From: Flavobacterium sharifuzzamanii
GTDB lineage: Bacteria > Bacteroidota > Bacteroidia > Flavobacteriales > Flavobacteriaceae
Length of the DNA: 64,000 nt
Assembly: GCF_003254585.1 (NCBI RefSeq)
Contig: NZ_QJGZ01000040.1
Location: 310,001 to 374,000, forward strand
Direction of reading: 5' to 3'
A model generated the notes under the pieces. It did not search any database, had not been told where the DNA came from, and was given only the letters and a program-made list of their open reading frames with translations. Numbering within the stretch: the stretch's first letter is position 1; every line of letters starts with the position of its first letter. A program made the translations under genes and the position numbers. Below are positions 46,380-55,745 of this stretch, in pieces.

Positions 46380-46467
46380 GGCCACAGATTGCACAGATTA
46401 AAATGATTTTTAAATTATTAGTATTTAATTAAAAAATAATCTTTTTAATCTGTGCAATCTGTGGCAA
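46380..46467 (+). repeat. 'gccacagattgcacag' inverted repeat (family B/C word)
   Basis: GGCCACAGATTGCACAGATT pairs with AATCTGTGCAATCTGTGGC. The centre is AT-rich. It fills most of the 110-bp spacer. Confidence 0.85.
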
Positions 46468-46482
46468 AAAAATAAAATACCA

Positions 46483-48345
46483 ATGATTACTTTCCAAAAT
46501 ATAAAAACCAACATCATCACAGCCACAATCCTTTTGGCTTGTACCGCTGTAAATGCTCAAAACGACACAGTGCGTTATGTTGGCAAAACACTTTCAAACA
46601 TCGATTATCATCACGGAATGTTAAGTCCAGCGGTTGGAGTTCATGCTACGCAAATTATGCGTGCAAGCCGTGAACATCCAGAAAAAGCAGATGGTTTTGG
46701 ATGGACATACAATCACCAGCCGATGATGGCGTATTGGAATAATACCTTTTATCTGCATTATTTAAGCGATCCTTCAGGCGAACATATCCCACCAAGTCAG
46801 ACTTTATTAATGACTTCTAAAGACGGCGTAACGTGGACAAAACCACAAGTGATTTTTCCAATTTACCGAATTCCTGACGGATGGAAGAAAGAAGGAGTTG
46901 AAGGTGTTGCCAAAAATTTGGATGCGATTATGCACCAGAGAATGGGCTTTTATACCTCAAAAGACAACCGACTTTTTGCTTTAGCATATTACGGAATCGC
47001 AATGGATGAAAAAGACGATCCAAACGATGGAAAAGGAATTGGTCGTGTAATCCGTGAAATCAAGAAAGATGGAAGTTTTGGCGAAATCTATTTTATCAGA
47101 TACAACAAAACTTGGGACAAATCGAAATCGAAATTCCCATTTTATACCGCATCAAAAGATAAAGGTTTGAAAAAAGCCTGTGAAGAAATCTTATCAGAAC
47201 CTTTGGTTTTACAGCAATGGGTTGAAGAAGCCGATCGTGATGATGAATTGATTCCGTTGCAGAAACCATATAAAGCATTCAGTTATTACCATTTGCCAAA
47301 CGGAAATGTAGTGGGTTTATGGAAACATGCTTTAACTTCAATCAGCAGAAATGGCGGAAAATCATGGGATTATATGCCATTGCGTGCTCCTGGATTTGTA
47401 AACAGCAATGCTAAAATCTGGGGACAAAAAACGTCAGACAATCGTTATGCAACGCTTTATAATCCTTCAGAATATCGTTGGCCTTTGGCAATTTCAACAA
47501 GCGATGACGGATTAAATTATAAAGATTTATTATTAGTTCACGGAGAAGTAAGTCCGATGCGTTACGGCGGAAACTACAAATCGGCAGGTCCTCAATACGT
47601 TCGCGGAATCACGGAAAAAAACGGAACTCCGCCAGATGGAAAAATCTGGGTGGGTTACAGTATGAACAAAGAAGATATTTGGGTAGCATCGATTCCTGTT
47701 CCTGTTACTTCGGTTGTAACCGAAAATGTAAATGATGTTTTCAATAATCTTCCAGACGGACAAGAATTAAAGCTATGGAATACTTACGATCTTTCTTGGG
47801 CATCAACAAAAATCGAAAAGAAAGCCGATGGTAAAAAATGGCTCACGTTAAGAGATCAGGATTATTTTGATTATTCTCGTGCTGAAAGGGTAATTCCTTT
47901 TGCATCAAAAATGGAAGCCATTTTCACAGTAAAACCAGAGCAAAATAATCATGGTTTATTACAAGTTGAATTCCAAAATAAACAAGGTTTACCATCGGTA
48001 AGATTGATTTTTGATTCGGATGGAGAATTAAAGGTAAAAAATGGTGCGCGTTTGAGTTCGGTTACAAAATACGAAGCAAACAAAGCATATACAATCACAG
48101 TTAAATTAGATGCTAAAAACCGTCAGTACACTATAAAAGTAAACGATGGAAAAGAATCAACCAAGATATTTTATGCGCCAACAGATGGTTTTGAGCGAAT
48201 CATGTTCCGCACAGGAGAACAAAGACATTCGCCAGATCCGGACACAGCGCCAGACACTGACGATTACGACGATCTGCCTCAAACCGGAAAATTAATCCCA
48301 GAAGCAGTATTCAATATCGAATCTTTGATTACTAAAAAGTTATAA
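46483..48345 (+). CDS. Secreted beta-propeller with C-terminal lectin-like domain
   Basis: A 620-residue protein with a signal peptide (LLACTAVNAQ). Residues 30-415 form a sialidase-type propeller: SKDGVTWTKPQVIFPIYRIP, SRNGGKSWDYMPLRAPGF and STSDDGLNYKDLLLVHGE carry Asp-box-like turns. Residues 425-600 look like a concanavalin A-like (laminin-G) lectin domain (ERVIPFASKMEAIFTVKPE, YTIKVNDGKESTKI). I recognise the architecture but no CAZy family with certainty. A propeller-fold glycosidase or lyase acting on an acidic pectin sugar is a possible role. It lies between GH43-like and GH78 genes. Confidence 0.6.
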   Translation: MITFQNIKTNIITATILLACTAVNAQNDTVRYVGKTLSNIDYHHGMLSPAVGVHATQIMRASREHPEKADGFGWTYNHQPMMAYWNNTFYLHYLSDPSGEHIPPSQTLLMTSKDGVTWTKPQVIFPIYRIPDGWKKEGVEGVAKNLDAIMHQRMGFYTSKDNRLFALAYYGIAMDEKDDPNDGKGIGRVIREIKKDGSFGEIYFIRYNKTWDKSKSKFPFYTASKDKGLKKACEEILSEPLVLQQWVEEADRDDELIPLQKPYKAFSYYHLPNGNVVGLWKHALTSISRNGGKSWDYMPLRAPGFVNSNAKIWGQKTSDNRYATLYNPSEYRWPLAISTSDDGLNYKDLLLVHGEVSPMRYGGNYKSAGPQYVRGITEKNGTPPDGKIWVGYSMNKEDIWVASIPVPVTSVVTENVNDVFNNLPDGQELKLWNTYDLSWASTKIEKKADGKKWLTLRDQDYFDYSRAERVIPFASKMEAIFTVKPEQNNHGLLQVEFQNKQGLPSVRLIFDSDGELKVKNGARLSSVTKYEANKAYTITVKLDAKNRQYTIKVNDGKESTKIFYAPTDGFERIMFRTGEQRHSPDPDTAPDTDDYDDLPQTGKLIPEAVFNIESLITKKL

Positions 48346-48350
48346 TTATT

Positions 48351-48525
48351 TTACCATTAAGAGATTAAGTACATTAAGCTGAATGTTTTAGTTTAGTTAT
48401 TACCATAAAGATATTAAGAGAATTAAGTGGAGTGCTTAATGAAACTTATTTTTAAGATTATAAAGTAGTCAAAGCTTAATTTACTTAATCTCTTAATGGT
48501 TTAAAAAAAAAGTATCTTAATGGTT
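48351..48525 (+). repeat. 'taagagattaag' inverted repeat reaching into the GH78 start
   Basis: ACCATTAAGAGATTAAGTAC on the left is inverted as TTACTTAATCTCTTAATGGT on the right. A further copy of the word CTTAATGGTT contains the ATG of the following gene at 48520. Confidence 0.75.
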
Positions 48526-51324
48526 CAATTAAAAATTTATAAAGTGAATATTTCAAAATCCATATTAACCTTCATTTTTGTTTTTTTCTTTTTCATTTCA
48601 AATGGACAAATTCTGCCTGTACGTTTAACAACAGAAATGGCAGAAAACCCATTAGCAGTTGTCGAGAATCAGCCGAGATTGAGTTGGAAATTAATTTCAA
48701 AAGAATCTGATGCATCGCAAGTTGCTTATTTGATTTTGGTAGCTTCTTCAGAAGAAAAACTAAACAATGACGATGGAGATATCTGGAATACTGGAAGAGT
48801 AAATACAGATAAAAACCTGCATATTGTTTATAGTGGAAAACCATTAAAAAGTGAAACCAAATATTTCTGGAAAGTTAAAGTTTGGAACCAATCAGGAAAA
48901 GTTTCAAAATGGAGCAAAACAGCAACTTTTAGAACCGCTTCCTTAGAATCAGATTTAAATCCAACCTGGATTGGTGCGATTACAAAAGCCGACAGTCATT
49001 TGCCGGAAGGTAGAAACTACCACACAGCCACTTTCAACAGAGAAAAAAAGATGTCCTTTATCAATGCTTCCGATTCTTTGGCACGCAGAAGTATCATGCT
49101 TCGTAAACCTTTCGAAATCGAAAAAGCAGTCAAAGAAGCAGTTGTTTATATTTCAGGTTTAGGACATTATGAATTGACTATCAACGGAAAAAAAGTGGGT
49201 AACAGCCAGTTTGCACCTTTGTGGACAGACTACGACAAAACGGTTAATTACAATGTTTACGAATTAAGCGCAAAAGAATTTCAAAAAGGCGATAACGTAA
49301 TTGGTGTTTTGTTAGGAAACGGAATGTACAATACGCTTGCCGAAAGATATACCAAATTCTTCGTGAGTTTTGGACCGCCGACTTTATTCTTCAAAATGAA
49401 AATTAAGTATAATGATGGTTCAGAAGAAATTATAAAATCAGATAGAACTTGGAAATACAGCAAAAGTCCGATTACGTATAACAGCATTTTTGGAGGAGAA
49501 GATTACAATGCCAATTTAGAACAAAAAGACTGGAATCGTAAAGGATTCAAAGACAGAGATTGGAAAAAAGTAGTGATTCAGGAAGCGCCAAAAGGAGTTT
49601 TAAGACCACAGACTGCACCGCCAGTTACGATTCAGAAACAATACGAAGTGAAAACCGTAAAAGAGCTGAAACCAAATTTCTATGTTTTTGATATGGGGCA
49701 GAATCTTTCAGGATTTCCAACCATAAAAGTAAAAGGAAAAAGAGGACAATCGATTCGTGTTTGGGTTGCCGAAGGTTTAAATGAAGAGGGAACAATCGCG
49801 CAGGGAAGATCAGGAAAACCATACTATTACGATTATACTTTAAAAGGCGATGGAGTGGAAGAATGGACACCAAAATTCAGTTTCTACGGTTACCAATATG
49901 TTCAAATTGAAAACATTAATTACAAAGAAGATAAAAATAAAGAGCTTCCAACTTTGGTTGATTTAAAATCGAATTTCATTTACAATTCGGCAGGAGAAGC
50001 AGGAAGTTTTGCTTGTTCGAATGAAATTTTCAACAAAACACACGAATTGATAAATAATTCGATTAAAAGTAACTTTCAAAGTGTTTTTACCGATTGTCCG
50101 CAACGTGAAAAGTTAGGTTGGCTGGAAGAAATTCAGTTGAATGGACCTGGATTAATGTTCAATTATAACTTGCAGACTTTCCTTCCAGCAACGATGCAGA
50201 ATATTTCTGATTCACAAAGAGACAATGGTTTAATTCCGACAATAGTTCCAGAATATGTAATTTTTGGAGGTGATTTTACCGATTCTCCAGAATGGGGCGT
50301 TACAGGCGTGATTTTGCCTTGGATGTATTATGAATATTACGGAGATGCTTCATTATTAGAAAAATATTTTCCTGTAATGAAAAACTATGTGGATTATCTA
50401 GGAACTAAAGCGACAAACCATATCGTTTCGCACGGATTAGGCGATTGGTACGATTACGGAACACATCCTGCTGGATATTCTAAAAATAGTCCGATTGCAC
50501 TTTCTGCGACTTCTCATTACTATTATGGAGCTTATTTAGTAGCAAAAGCATCAAAATTATTAGGTAAAACTGAAGATTTTGAGAAATATAATACGTTGGC
50601 TTCTGAGATTAAAACGGCTTTCAACAAAGAATTTTTCAACGAAGAAACCAAACAATACGGAACAAACAGCCAGTTTAGCAATGCTGTTCCGATTTTTATG
50701 GATATTGTGGAGCCTCAGTATAAAGAAGCGGTGATGCAAAATCTTTTAACTGATATCAAAGAAAAAGGGGATCGTTTGACAACGGGAGATGTTGGGAATC
50801 GTTATTTATTCCAGACTTTGGCAAGAAATGGCGAAAACGAAACCATGTACAGAATGCACAATCATTACGATGCGCCGGGTTATGGTTTTCAGATTAAATT
50901 TGGCTTGACCACTTTAACGGAACAATGGGATCCGAGAAAGGGAAATTCATGGAATCACTTTATGTTAGGACAAATTGAAGAATGGTTTTACCAAAGTTTA
51001 GCCGGAATTATGTCTGATCCTGAAAAACCGGGATTCAAACATTTCTTTATTCAGCCAGAAGTAGTTGGCGATATGACTTTCGCGAAAGCGGACTATAAAT
51101 CGGTTTACGGAAAAATTGCTTCTTCTTGGGAAAAGAAAGAGGGCAAATTTATTTTGACAGTTCAGATTCCAGTGAATACAACTGCGACAATAAAATTGCC
51201 GGTTGCTAAAAATTCGGAAATAAAAATGGATGGTAAAAGATTTAAAACAGGTTTTGATGAAAAAGCTCAAAAGCCTGTTTTAGAATTAGGATCTGGAATT
51301 TATACAATAGTATGCACAATATAA
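48520..51324 (+). CDS. GH78 alpha-L-rhamnosidase
   Basis: A 934-residue GH78 enzyme: signal peptide (FFFISNGQ), fibronectin-like N-terminal domain (about 35-140), the rhamnosidase N-terminal beta domains (about 180-480), the (alpha/alpha)6 barrel (about 500-830) and a C-terminal beta-sandwich. The catalytic region reads TDCPQREKLGWLEEIQ (about residue 523), with the general acid Glu in REK. The conserved downstream region is TLTEQWDPRKGNSWNHFMLG (about 802). Length and motifs are standard. It releases terminal rhamnose, probably in the periplasm, since a plain Sec signal is present and no lipobox is seen. Confidence 0.9.
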   Translation: MVQLKIYKVNISKSILTFIFVFFFFISNGQILPVRLTTEMAENPLAVVENQPRLSWKLISKESDASQVAYLILVASSEEKLNNDDGDIWNTGRVNTDKNLHIVYSGKPLKSETKYFWKVKVWNQSGKVSKWSKTATFRTASLESDLNPTWIGAITKADSHLPEGRNYHTATFNREKKMSFINASDSLARRSIMLRKPFEIEKAVKEAVVYISGLGHYELTINGKKVGNSQFAPLWTDYDKTVNYNVYELSAKEFQKGDNVIGVLLGNGMYNTLAERYTKFFVSFGPPTLFFKMKIKYNDGSEEIIKSDRTWKYSKSPITYNSIFGGEDYNANLEQKDWNRKGFKDRDWKKVVIQEAPKGVLRPQTAPPVTIQKQYEVKTVKELKPNFYVFDMGQNLSGFPTIKVKGKRGQSIRVWVAEGLNEEGTIAQGRSGKPYYYDYTLKGDGVEEWTPKFSFYGYQYVQIENINYKEDKNKELPTLVDLKSNFIYNSAGEAGSFACSNEIFNKTHELINNSIKSNFQSVFTDCPQREKLGWLEEIQLNGPGLMFNYNLQTFLPATMQNISDSQRDNGLIPTIVPEYVIFGGDFTDSPEWGVTGVILPWMYYEYYGDASLLEKYFPVMKNYVDYLGTKATNHIVSHGLGDWYDYGTHPAGYSKNSPIALSATSHYYYGAYLVAKASKLLGKTEDFEKYNTLASEIKTAFNKEFFNEETKQYGTNSQFSNAVPIFMDIVEPQYKEAVMQNLLTDIKEKGDRLTTGDVGNRYLFQTLARNGENETMYRMHNHYDAPGYGFQIKFGLTTLTEQWDPRKGNSWNHFMLGQIEEWFYQSLAGIMSDPEKPGFKHFFIQPEVVGDMTFAKADYKSVYGKIASSWEKKEGKFILTVQIPVNTTATIKLPVAKNSEIKMDGKRFKTGFDEKAQKPVLELGSGIYTIVCTI

Positions 51325-51326
51325 TG

Positions 51327-51452
51327 GAACGCGGATTAAACGGATTTACTTCGTAAAGACGCGGATAAAAACAGATTTTTTTTGATTATTAAATAAAAAA
51401 ATCCGTTTAAATCAGCGTTTTCGCGATAGCGAATCCGTTTCATCAGCGTACC
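51327..51452 (+). repeat. 'cgcggat' inverted repeat, complete (family D)
   Basis: Left arm AACGCGGATTAAACGGATTT with CTTCGTAAAGACGCGGAT. Right arm AAATCCGTTTAAATCAGCG with CGCGATAGCGAATCCG. The element is the intact version of the split arms seen around 4689-5027. Confidence 0.8.
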
Positions 51453-51471
51453 AACACACAACAATATTAAA

Positions 51472-52890
51472 ATGAAAAGAATAAAATACATCTTCTTAGT
51501 TTCCATTTTTGCTTTGACATTTGCTAATGCGCAAAGTACTTCTGATACTAATTTTAGAAAGCCAGTATCAGAAACACTGAAAAAAATAGAAACTCTTTTT
51601 AACGTAATGATCAACGACGACAGAGGTTTATTAAAAGGAAAAGAACTGGATTATGCCGATTGGAGAATTGAACCTGGAAATTTAGCACTTTCGCTAACGA
51701 ACATTTTAGCGCCGTTTGAATTGATGTATTTTAAACAACCCGATGGAACCTACATCATACGCAAGTATGAAAACCATAAAGTTTCGGTAGATAAAGGAAA
51801 AGAACGCTTGTTTTACTTAGAAAGCCTTTATTCGACGAAAGAACAATGGGAAAAACGCAAAACGGAGTTAAAAGCTTGTATGATTGAATCATTTGGTTTG
51901 GATAAGGCGCCCCCTACACCGAAGTCTAAACCACTTTTAACTCCAAAGAGAATTTACAAAGATTACAGTGTCGAAAATATTGCATTAGAAATTTTGCCTG
52001 GTGTTTATGCGACAGGATCGATTTACAAACCATATCCGTTAAATAAAAAAGCAGCAGTTATTTTAACCCCTGACGGACATTTTGGCGACGGAAGATATAG
52101 AAAAGATGAGCAGTACCGTTGTGCGATGATGGCAAAAATGGGCGCAATTGTGGTAGGTTACGATTTATTTGCTTGGGGAGAATCGTTACTACAATTTCCA
52201 GAAGAAACACACAGAAACAGTATTGCATCTACAGTTCAGGTTTTAACCGGAATTCGTTTCTTGGATTATTTGGCAACGGTTAAAAATGCCGATATGACAA
52301 GAGTTGGTGTTACTGGAGGTTCTGGCGGAGGATCACATACGATGTTTTTAGCCGCAATTGATGACAGAGTAAAAGTTTCTGCCCCGGTTGTGATGGTTTC
52401 TTCTCATTTCTCAGGCGGTTGTCCATGCGAAAGCGGACGTGGAATTCACCTTTGTGGAAACGGAACAAACAACGCCGAAATCTCAGCAATGATGGCTCCA
52501 AAACCACAATTGATTGTTTCTGATGGAAAAGACTGGACATTGGCCGTTCCGGAATTAGAATTTCCTTTTATCCAAAGAACGTATGAATTATACGGAAAGA
52601 AAGATTTAGTAGAAAACGCTCATTTTGCAAAAGAAGGACACGATTTCGGAATCTCGAAACGTATGGCTTTGTATCCGTTTATGGCGAAATATTTAGATCT
52701 AGATTTGAATAAAGTCAAGAACGAAAAAGGCGAAATCGACGAATCGATGTGTGTGATTGAACCAAAAGAGAAGTTGTTGGTTTTTGGAGATAAAGGAGAA
52801 AAATTGCCTACAAATGCTTTGAAAGACATCAACAAATTATATGAAATGTTCGGAGAAAAAAATCTGAAAGTTTATGAGGTTAAGAAGTAA
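51472..52890 (+). CDS. Alpha/beta-hydrolase carbohydrate esterase with N-terminal STN-like domain
   Basis: A 472-residue secreted protein (signal FALTFANAQ). Residues 32-100 have the pattern of a secretin/TonB short N-terminal (STN) domain: ETLKKIETLFNVMINDD, then LALSLTNILAPFELMYF and TYIIRKYE. The esterase part (about 160-420) has a nucleophile elbow VTGGSGGGSHT (Ser284), a candidate acid in ELEFPF or SDGKDW, and His390 in EGHDFG. It is similar in outline to acetylxylan-esterase-type and BT1017-type (CE19) pectin methylesterases, the latter acting on rhamnogalacturonan II. I cannot decide between acetyl and methyl ester. An STN domain on an enzyme is unusual. Confidence 0.7.
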   Translation: MKRIKYIFLVSIFALTFANAQSTSDTNFRKPVSETLKKIETLFNVMINDDRGLLKGKELDYADWRIEPGNLALSLTNILAPFELMYFKQPDGTYIIRKYENHKVSVDKGKERLFYLESLYSTKEQWEKRKTELKACMIESFGLDKAPPTPKSKPLLTPKRIYKDYSVENIALEILPGVYATGSIYKPYPLNKKAAVILTPDGHFGDGRYRKDEQYRCAMMAKMGAIVVGYDLFAWGESLLQFPEETHRNSIASTVQVLTGIRFLDYLATVKNADMTRVGVTGGSGGGSHTMFLAAIDDRVKVSAPVVMVSSHFSGGCPCESGRGIHLCGNGTNNAEISAMMAPKPQLIVSDGKDWTLAVPELEFPFIQRTYELYGKKDLVENAHFAKEGHDFGISKRMALYPFMAKYLDLDLNKVKNEKGEIDESMCVIEPKEKLLVFGDKGEKLPTNALKDINKLYEMFGEKNLKVYEVKK

Positions 52891-52895
52891 TAGAG

Positions 52896-53117
52896 TTTGC
52901 CACTAATTTCACGAATTGGCACGAATTATTTTTTTTGCCACAGATTACACAGATTAAAAGGATTTTTTATCTCCCTAATCTGATAAATCTGCGAGAGTAA
53001 TTTTTTTTCACGCAGATTTAGCAGATTTTTAATCAGTGGAAATCCTTTTAATCTGTGGCAGAAAAAAGAAATAAAAATTAAAAAAGAAATTAGTGCAATT
53101 CGTGTAATTCGTGGCAA
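52896..53117 (+). repeat. Composite nested inverted repeat (family B/C)
   Basis: Outer arms TTTGCCACTAATTTCACGAA and AATTCGTGTAATTCGTGGCAA. Nested inside are TTTGCCACAGATTACACAG with CCTTTTAATCTGTGGCA, and then ATCTGCGAGAG with CACGCAGATTTAGCAG. It fills the whole spacer between two genes. Confidence 0.88.
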
Positions 53118-53131
53118 GAAAAAAAATATTT

Positions 53132-55582
53132 ATGAAGTTAAAAATTAAAATAACGGCAATCTGTTTTGGAATTTTTTCCTTGACAGCAACAGCACAAAAC
53201 GACCTAAAATTATGGTACGATAAACCCGCATCCATCTGGAACGAAGCTCTACCTTTAGGTAACGGACGTTTGGGCGCAATGGTTTTTGGTGATCCAGCAG
53301 TAGAACGTTTACAATTGAACGAAGAAACGATTTGGGCAGGTTCACCAAACAGCAATGCCCATAATAAATCTATTAAAGCACTTCCAATTGTTCGTCAATT
53401 GATTTTTGACGGAAAATTTGATGAAGCGCAGGATTTGGCAACGCAGGATATTATGTCTCAAACCAATGACGGAATGCCGTATCAAACTTTTGGAAGCGTT
53501 TATATTTCATTCGCAGGACATCAAAGATATACCGATTATTACCGTGATTTAGATATCAGTAACGCTACAGCGAAAGTTAAATACAAAGTAAATGGTGTTG
53601 AATTTACTAGAGAAATTCTAACCGCATTTTCAGATCAGGTTATTGTGGTAAAACTTACTGCGAGTCAGCCGGGACAGATTACTTGTAACGTTTTCATGAA
53701 CAGTCCGATTGATAAAACGGTTGCTTCGACAGAAGGAAACCAGATTATACTTTCGGGAGTTGGAACTAACTTTGAAGGCGTAAAAGGGAAAGTAAAATTT
53801 CAAGGCCGATTAACAGCTAAAAACAAAGGCGGTGAAATAGATGCCAGCAACGGCGTTTTAAGTATCAACAAAGCCGATGAAGTAACTTTATACATTTCGA
53901 TTGCTACGAACTTCAAAAACTATCAGGATATTTCAGGAGATGAAATTGCGAAAAGCAAAGATTATTTGGCTAAAGCCGAAGTAAAAGATTTTGAAACCAT
54001 AAAGAAAGCGCATGTTGATTATTACCAAAAATTCTTCAACAGAGTGTCTCTAAATTTAGGTTCAAATGATTTAGTTAAAAAGCCAACAAACGAAAGAATC
54101 CGAGATTTTTCGAAACAATTTGATCCGCAATTAGCTGCTTTATATTTCCAGTTTGGACGTTATCTTTTAATTTCAAGTTCACAGCCAGGCGGACAGCCAG
54201 CCAATTTGCAAGGAATCTGGAACGATATGGTAACACCGCCTTGGGACAGTAAATACACGACTAACATCAATGCCGAAATGAATTACTGGCCGGCACAAGT
54301 AACCAATTTGCAGGAAATGCATGAACCTTTTGTACAAATGGCAAAAGAGTTGGCTGTAACGGGTGCAGAAACGGCCAAAACAATGTACAATGCTAGTGGT
54401 TGGGTTTTACATCACAACACCGATATTTGGCGTGTTACCGCTCCGGTAGATTCAGCAGCATCAGGAATGTGGCCGACGGGTGGTGCGTGGGTTTGTCAGG
54501 ATTTATGGGAAAGATATTTATATACAGGAGATAAAAAATATTTAGCAGAAATTTATCCAATTATGAAAGGCGCTGCTGATTTCTTTTTGGATTTTATGAT
54601 GATAGATCCAAACACAAAATATTTAGTTGTTGTTCCATCAAGTTCTCCTGAAAATACACATGCTGGCGGAACAGGAAAAGCGACAATTGCATCGGGAACA
54701 ACAATGGATAATCAGTTGGTTTTTGATTTGTTTACGCATGTTATGGAAGCTTCGGCTTTGGTTTCTCCGGATCCTGTTTATGTGAAAAAAGTAAGTGATG
54801 CTTTGGCAAAAATGCCTCCAATGAAAATTGGAAAACACAATCAATTACAGGAATGGCAGGACGATTGGGACAATCCGAAGGATAATCACAGACACGTTTC
54901 GCATTTGTACGGATTGTATCCAAGTAATCAGATTTCGTCAATAAAAACTCCTGAATTATTTGAAGCAGCAAAACAATCCTTGATTTACAGAACAGATGAA
55001 TCTACAGGTTGGTCAATGGGATGGAAAGTGAATTTGTGGGCGAGATTATTAGACGGAAATCACGCTTATAAATTGATTCAGGATCAATTGCATTTGGTAA
55101 CAGCAGATCAAAGAAAAGGCGGAGGAACGTATCCGAATATGTTGGATGCGCATCAGCCTTTTCAAATCGATGGAAACTTTGGATGTACAGCCGGTTTTGC
55201 TGAAATGCTGATGCAGAGTCAGGAAGATGCGATTCATTTATTGCCTGCTTTGCCAACTGTATGGAAAGACGGAAGTATAAAAGGATTAGTTGCCAGAGGC
55301 GGATTTGTAATCGATATGACTTGGAAAAATAATAAAGTTTCGGAGTTAAAAATATATTCGAAAATAGGAGGAAACTGCCGATTAAAAGTAGAAAATACGT
55401 TGAAAGGTTCTTCGCTTAAAAAAGCAAAAGGAAAAAATCCGAATCCGTTGTTTTATGATATAGAAGTCAAGAAACCGATTATTTCTAATGAAGCAAAATT
55501 GCCTAAAGTACAATTGCCAAATTACAATATTTACGATGTGAATATGAAAGCAGGGCAGACGTATACTTTTACTGGGAATTAA
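53132..55582 (+). CDS. GH95 alpha-L-fucosidase/alpha-L-galactosidase
   Basis: GH95 enzymes are inverting alpha-L-fucosidases or alpha-L-galactosidases; a Bacteroides member takes L-galactose from rhamnogalacturonan II. This 816-residue protein has a signal peptide (LTATAQ) and the N-terminal domain start WNEALPLGNGRLGAMVFGDP (about 37-56). The (alpha/alpha)6 barrel carries NLQGIWNDMVTPPWDSKYT, NINAEMNYWPAQ (about 378, active-site Asn pair), SPENTHAGG (acid Glu, about 508) and QIDGNFGCTAG (Asp about 681). The frame continues to a GTG at 53111 inside the upstream repeat, but ATG 53132 is preferred because it opens a regular signal peptide. Confidence 0.9.
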   Translation: MKLKIKITAICFGIFSLTATAQNDLKLWYDKPASIWNEALPLGNGRLGAMVFGDPAVERLQLNEETIWAGSPNSNAHNKSIKALPIVRQLIFDGKFDEAQDLATQDIMSQTNDGMPYQTFGSVYISFAGHQRYTDYYRDLDISNATAKVKYKVNGVEFTREILTAFSDQVIVVKLTASQPGQITCNVFMNSPIDKTVASTEGNQIILSGVGTNFEGVKGKVKFQGRLTAKNKGGEIDASNGVLSINKADEVTLYISIATNFKNYQDISGDEIAKSKDYLAKAEVKDFETIKKAHVDYYQKFFNRVSLNLGSNDLVKKPTNERIRDFSKQFDPQLAALYFQFGRYLLISSSQPGGQPANLQGIWNDMVTPPWDSKYTTNINAEMNYWPAQVTNLQEMHEPFVQMAKELAVTGAETAKTMYNASGWVLHHNTDIWRVTAPVDSAASGMWPTGGAWVCQDLWERYLYTGDKKYLAEIYPIMKGAADFFLDFMMIDPNTKYLVVVPSSSPENTHAGGTGKATIASGTTMDNQLVFDLFTHVMEASALVSPDPVYVKKVSDALAKMPPMKIGKHNQLQEWQDDWDNPKDNHRHVSHLYGLYPSNQISSIKTPELFEAAKQSLIYRTDESTGWSMGWKVNLWARLLDGNHAYKLIQDQLHLVTADQRKGGGTYPNMLDAHQPFQIDGNFGCTAGFAEMLMQSQEDAIHLLPALPTVWKDGSIKGLVARGGFVIDMTWKNNKVSELKIYSKIGGNCRLKVENTLKGSSLKKAKGKNPNPLFYDIEVKKPIISNEAKLPKVQLPNYNIYDVNMKAGQTYTFTGN

Positions 55583-55610
55583 TATTTTAAATAAAGTATA
55601 AGTATAGTTT

Positions 55611-55710
55611 GTCATTCCGAGGAACGAGGAATCTCACTAGAAACTCCGCACAGAATGTCACCAATCTTTGTCGAATCCCGCGTGTGATTTATCCCTTCGG
55701 TCGAAATGAC
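55611..55710 (+). repeat. Palindromic intergenic repeat, family A copy 8
   Basis: The left arm GTCATTCCGAGGAACGAGGA is the CCGAGG sub-type. The right arm CCCTTCGGTCGAAATGAC is the standard type. Exactly 100 bp end to end. Confidence 0.85.
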
Positions 55711-55745
55711 AAAACAGTACAAAAAGAATAAAATAAAAACAGAAT

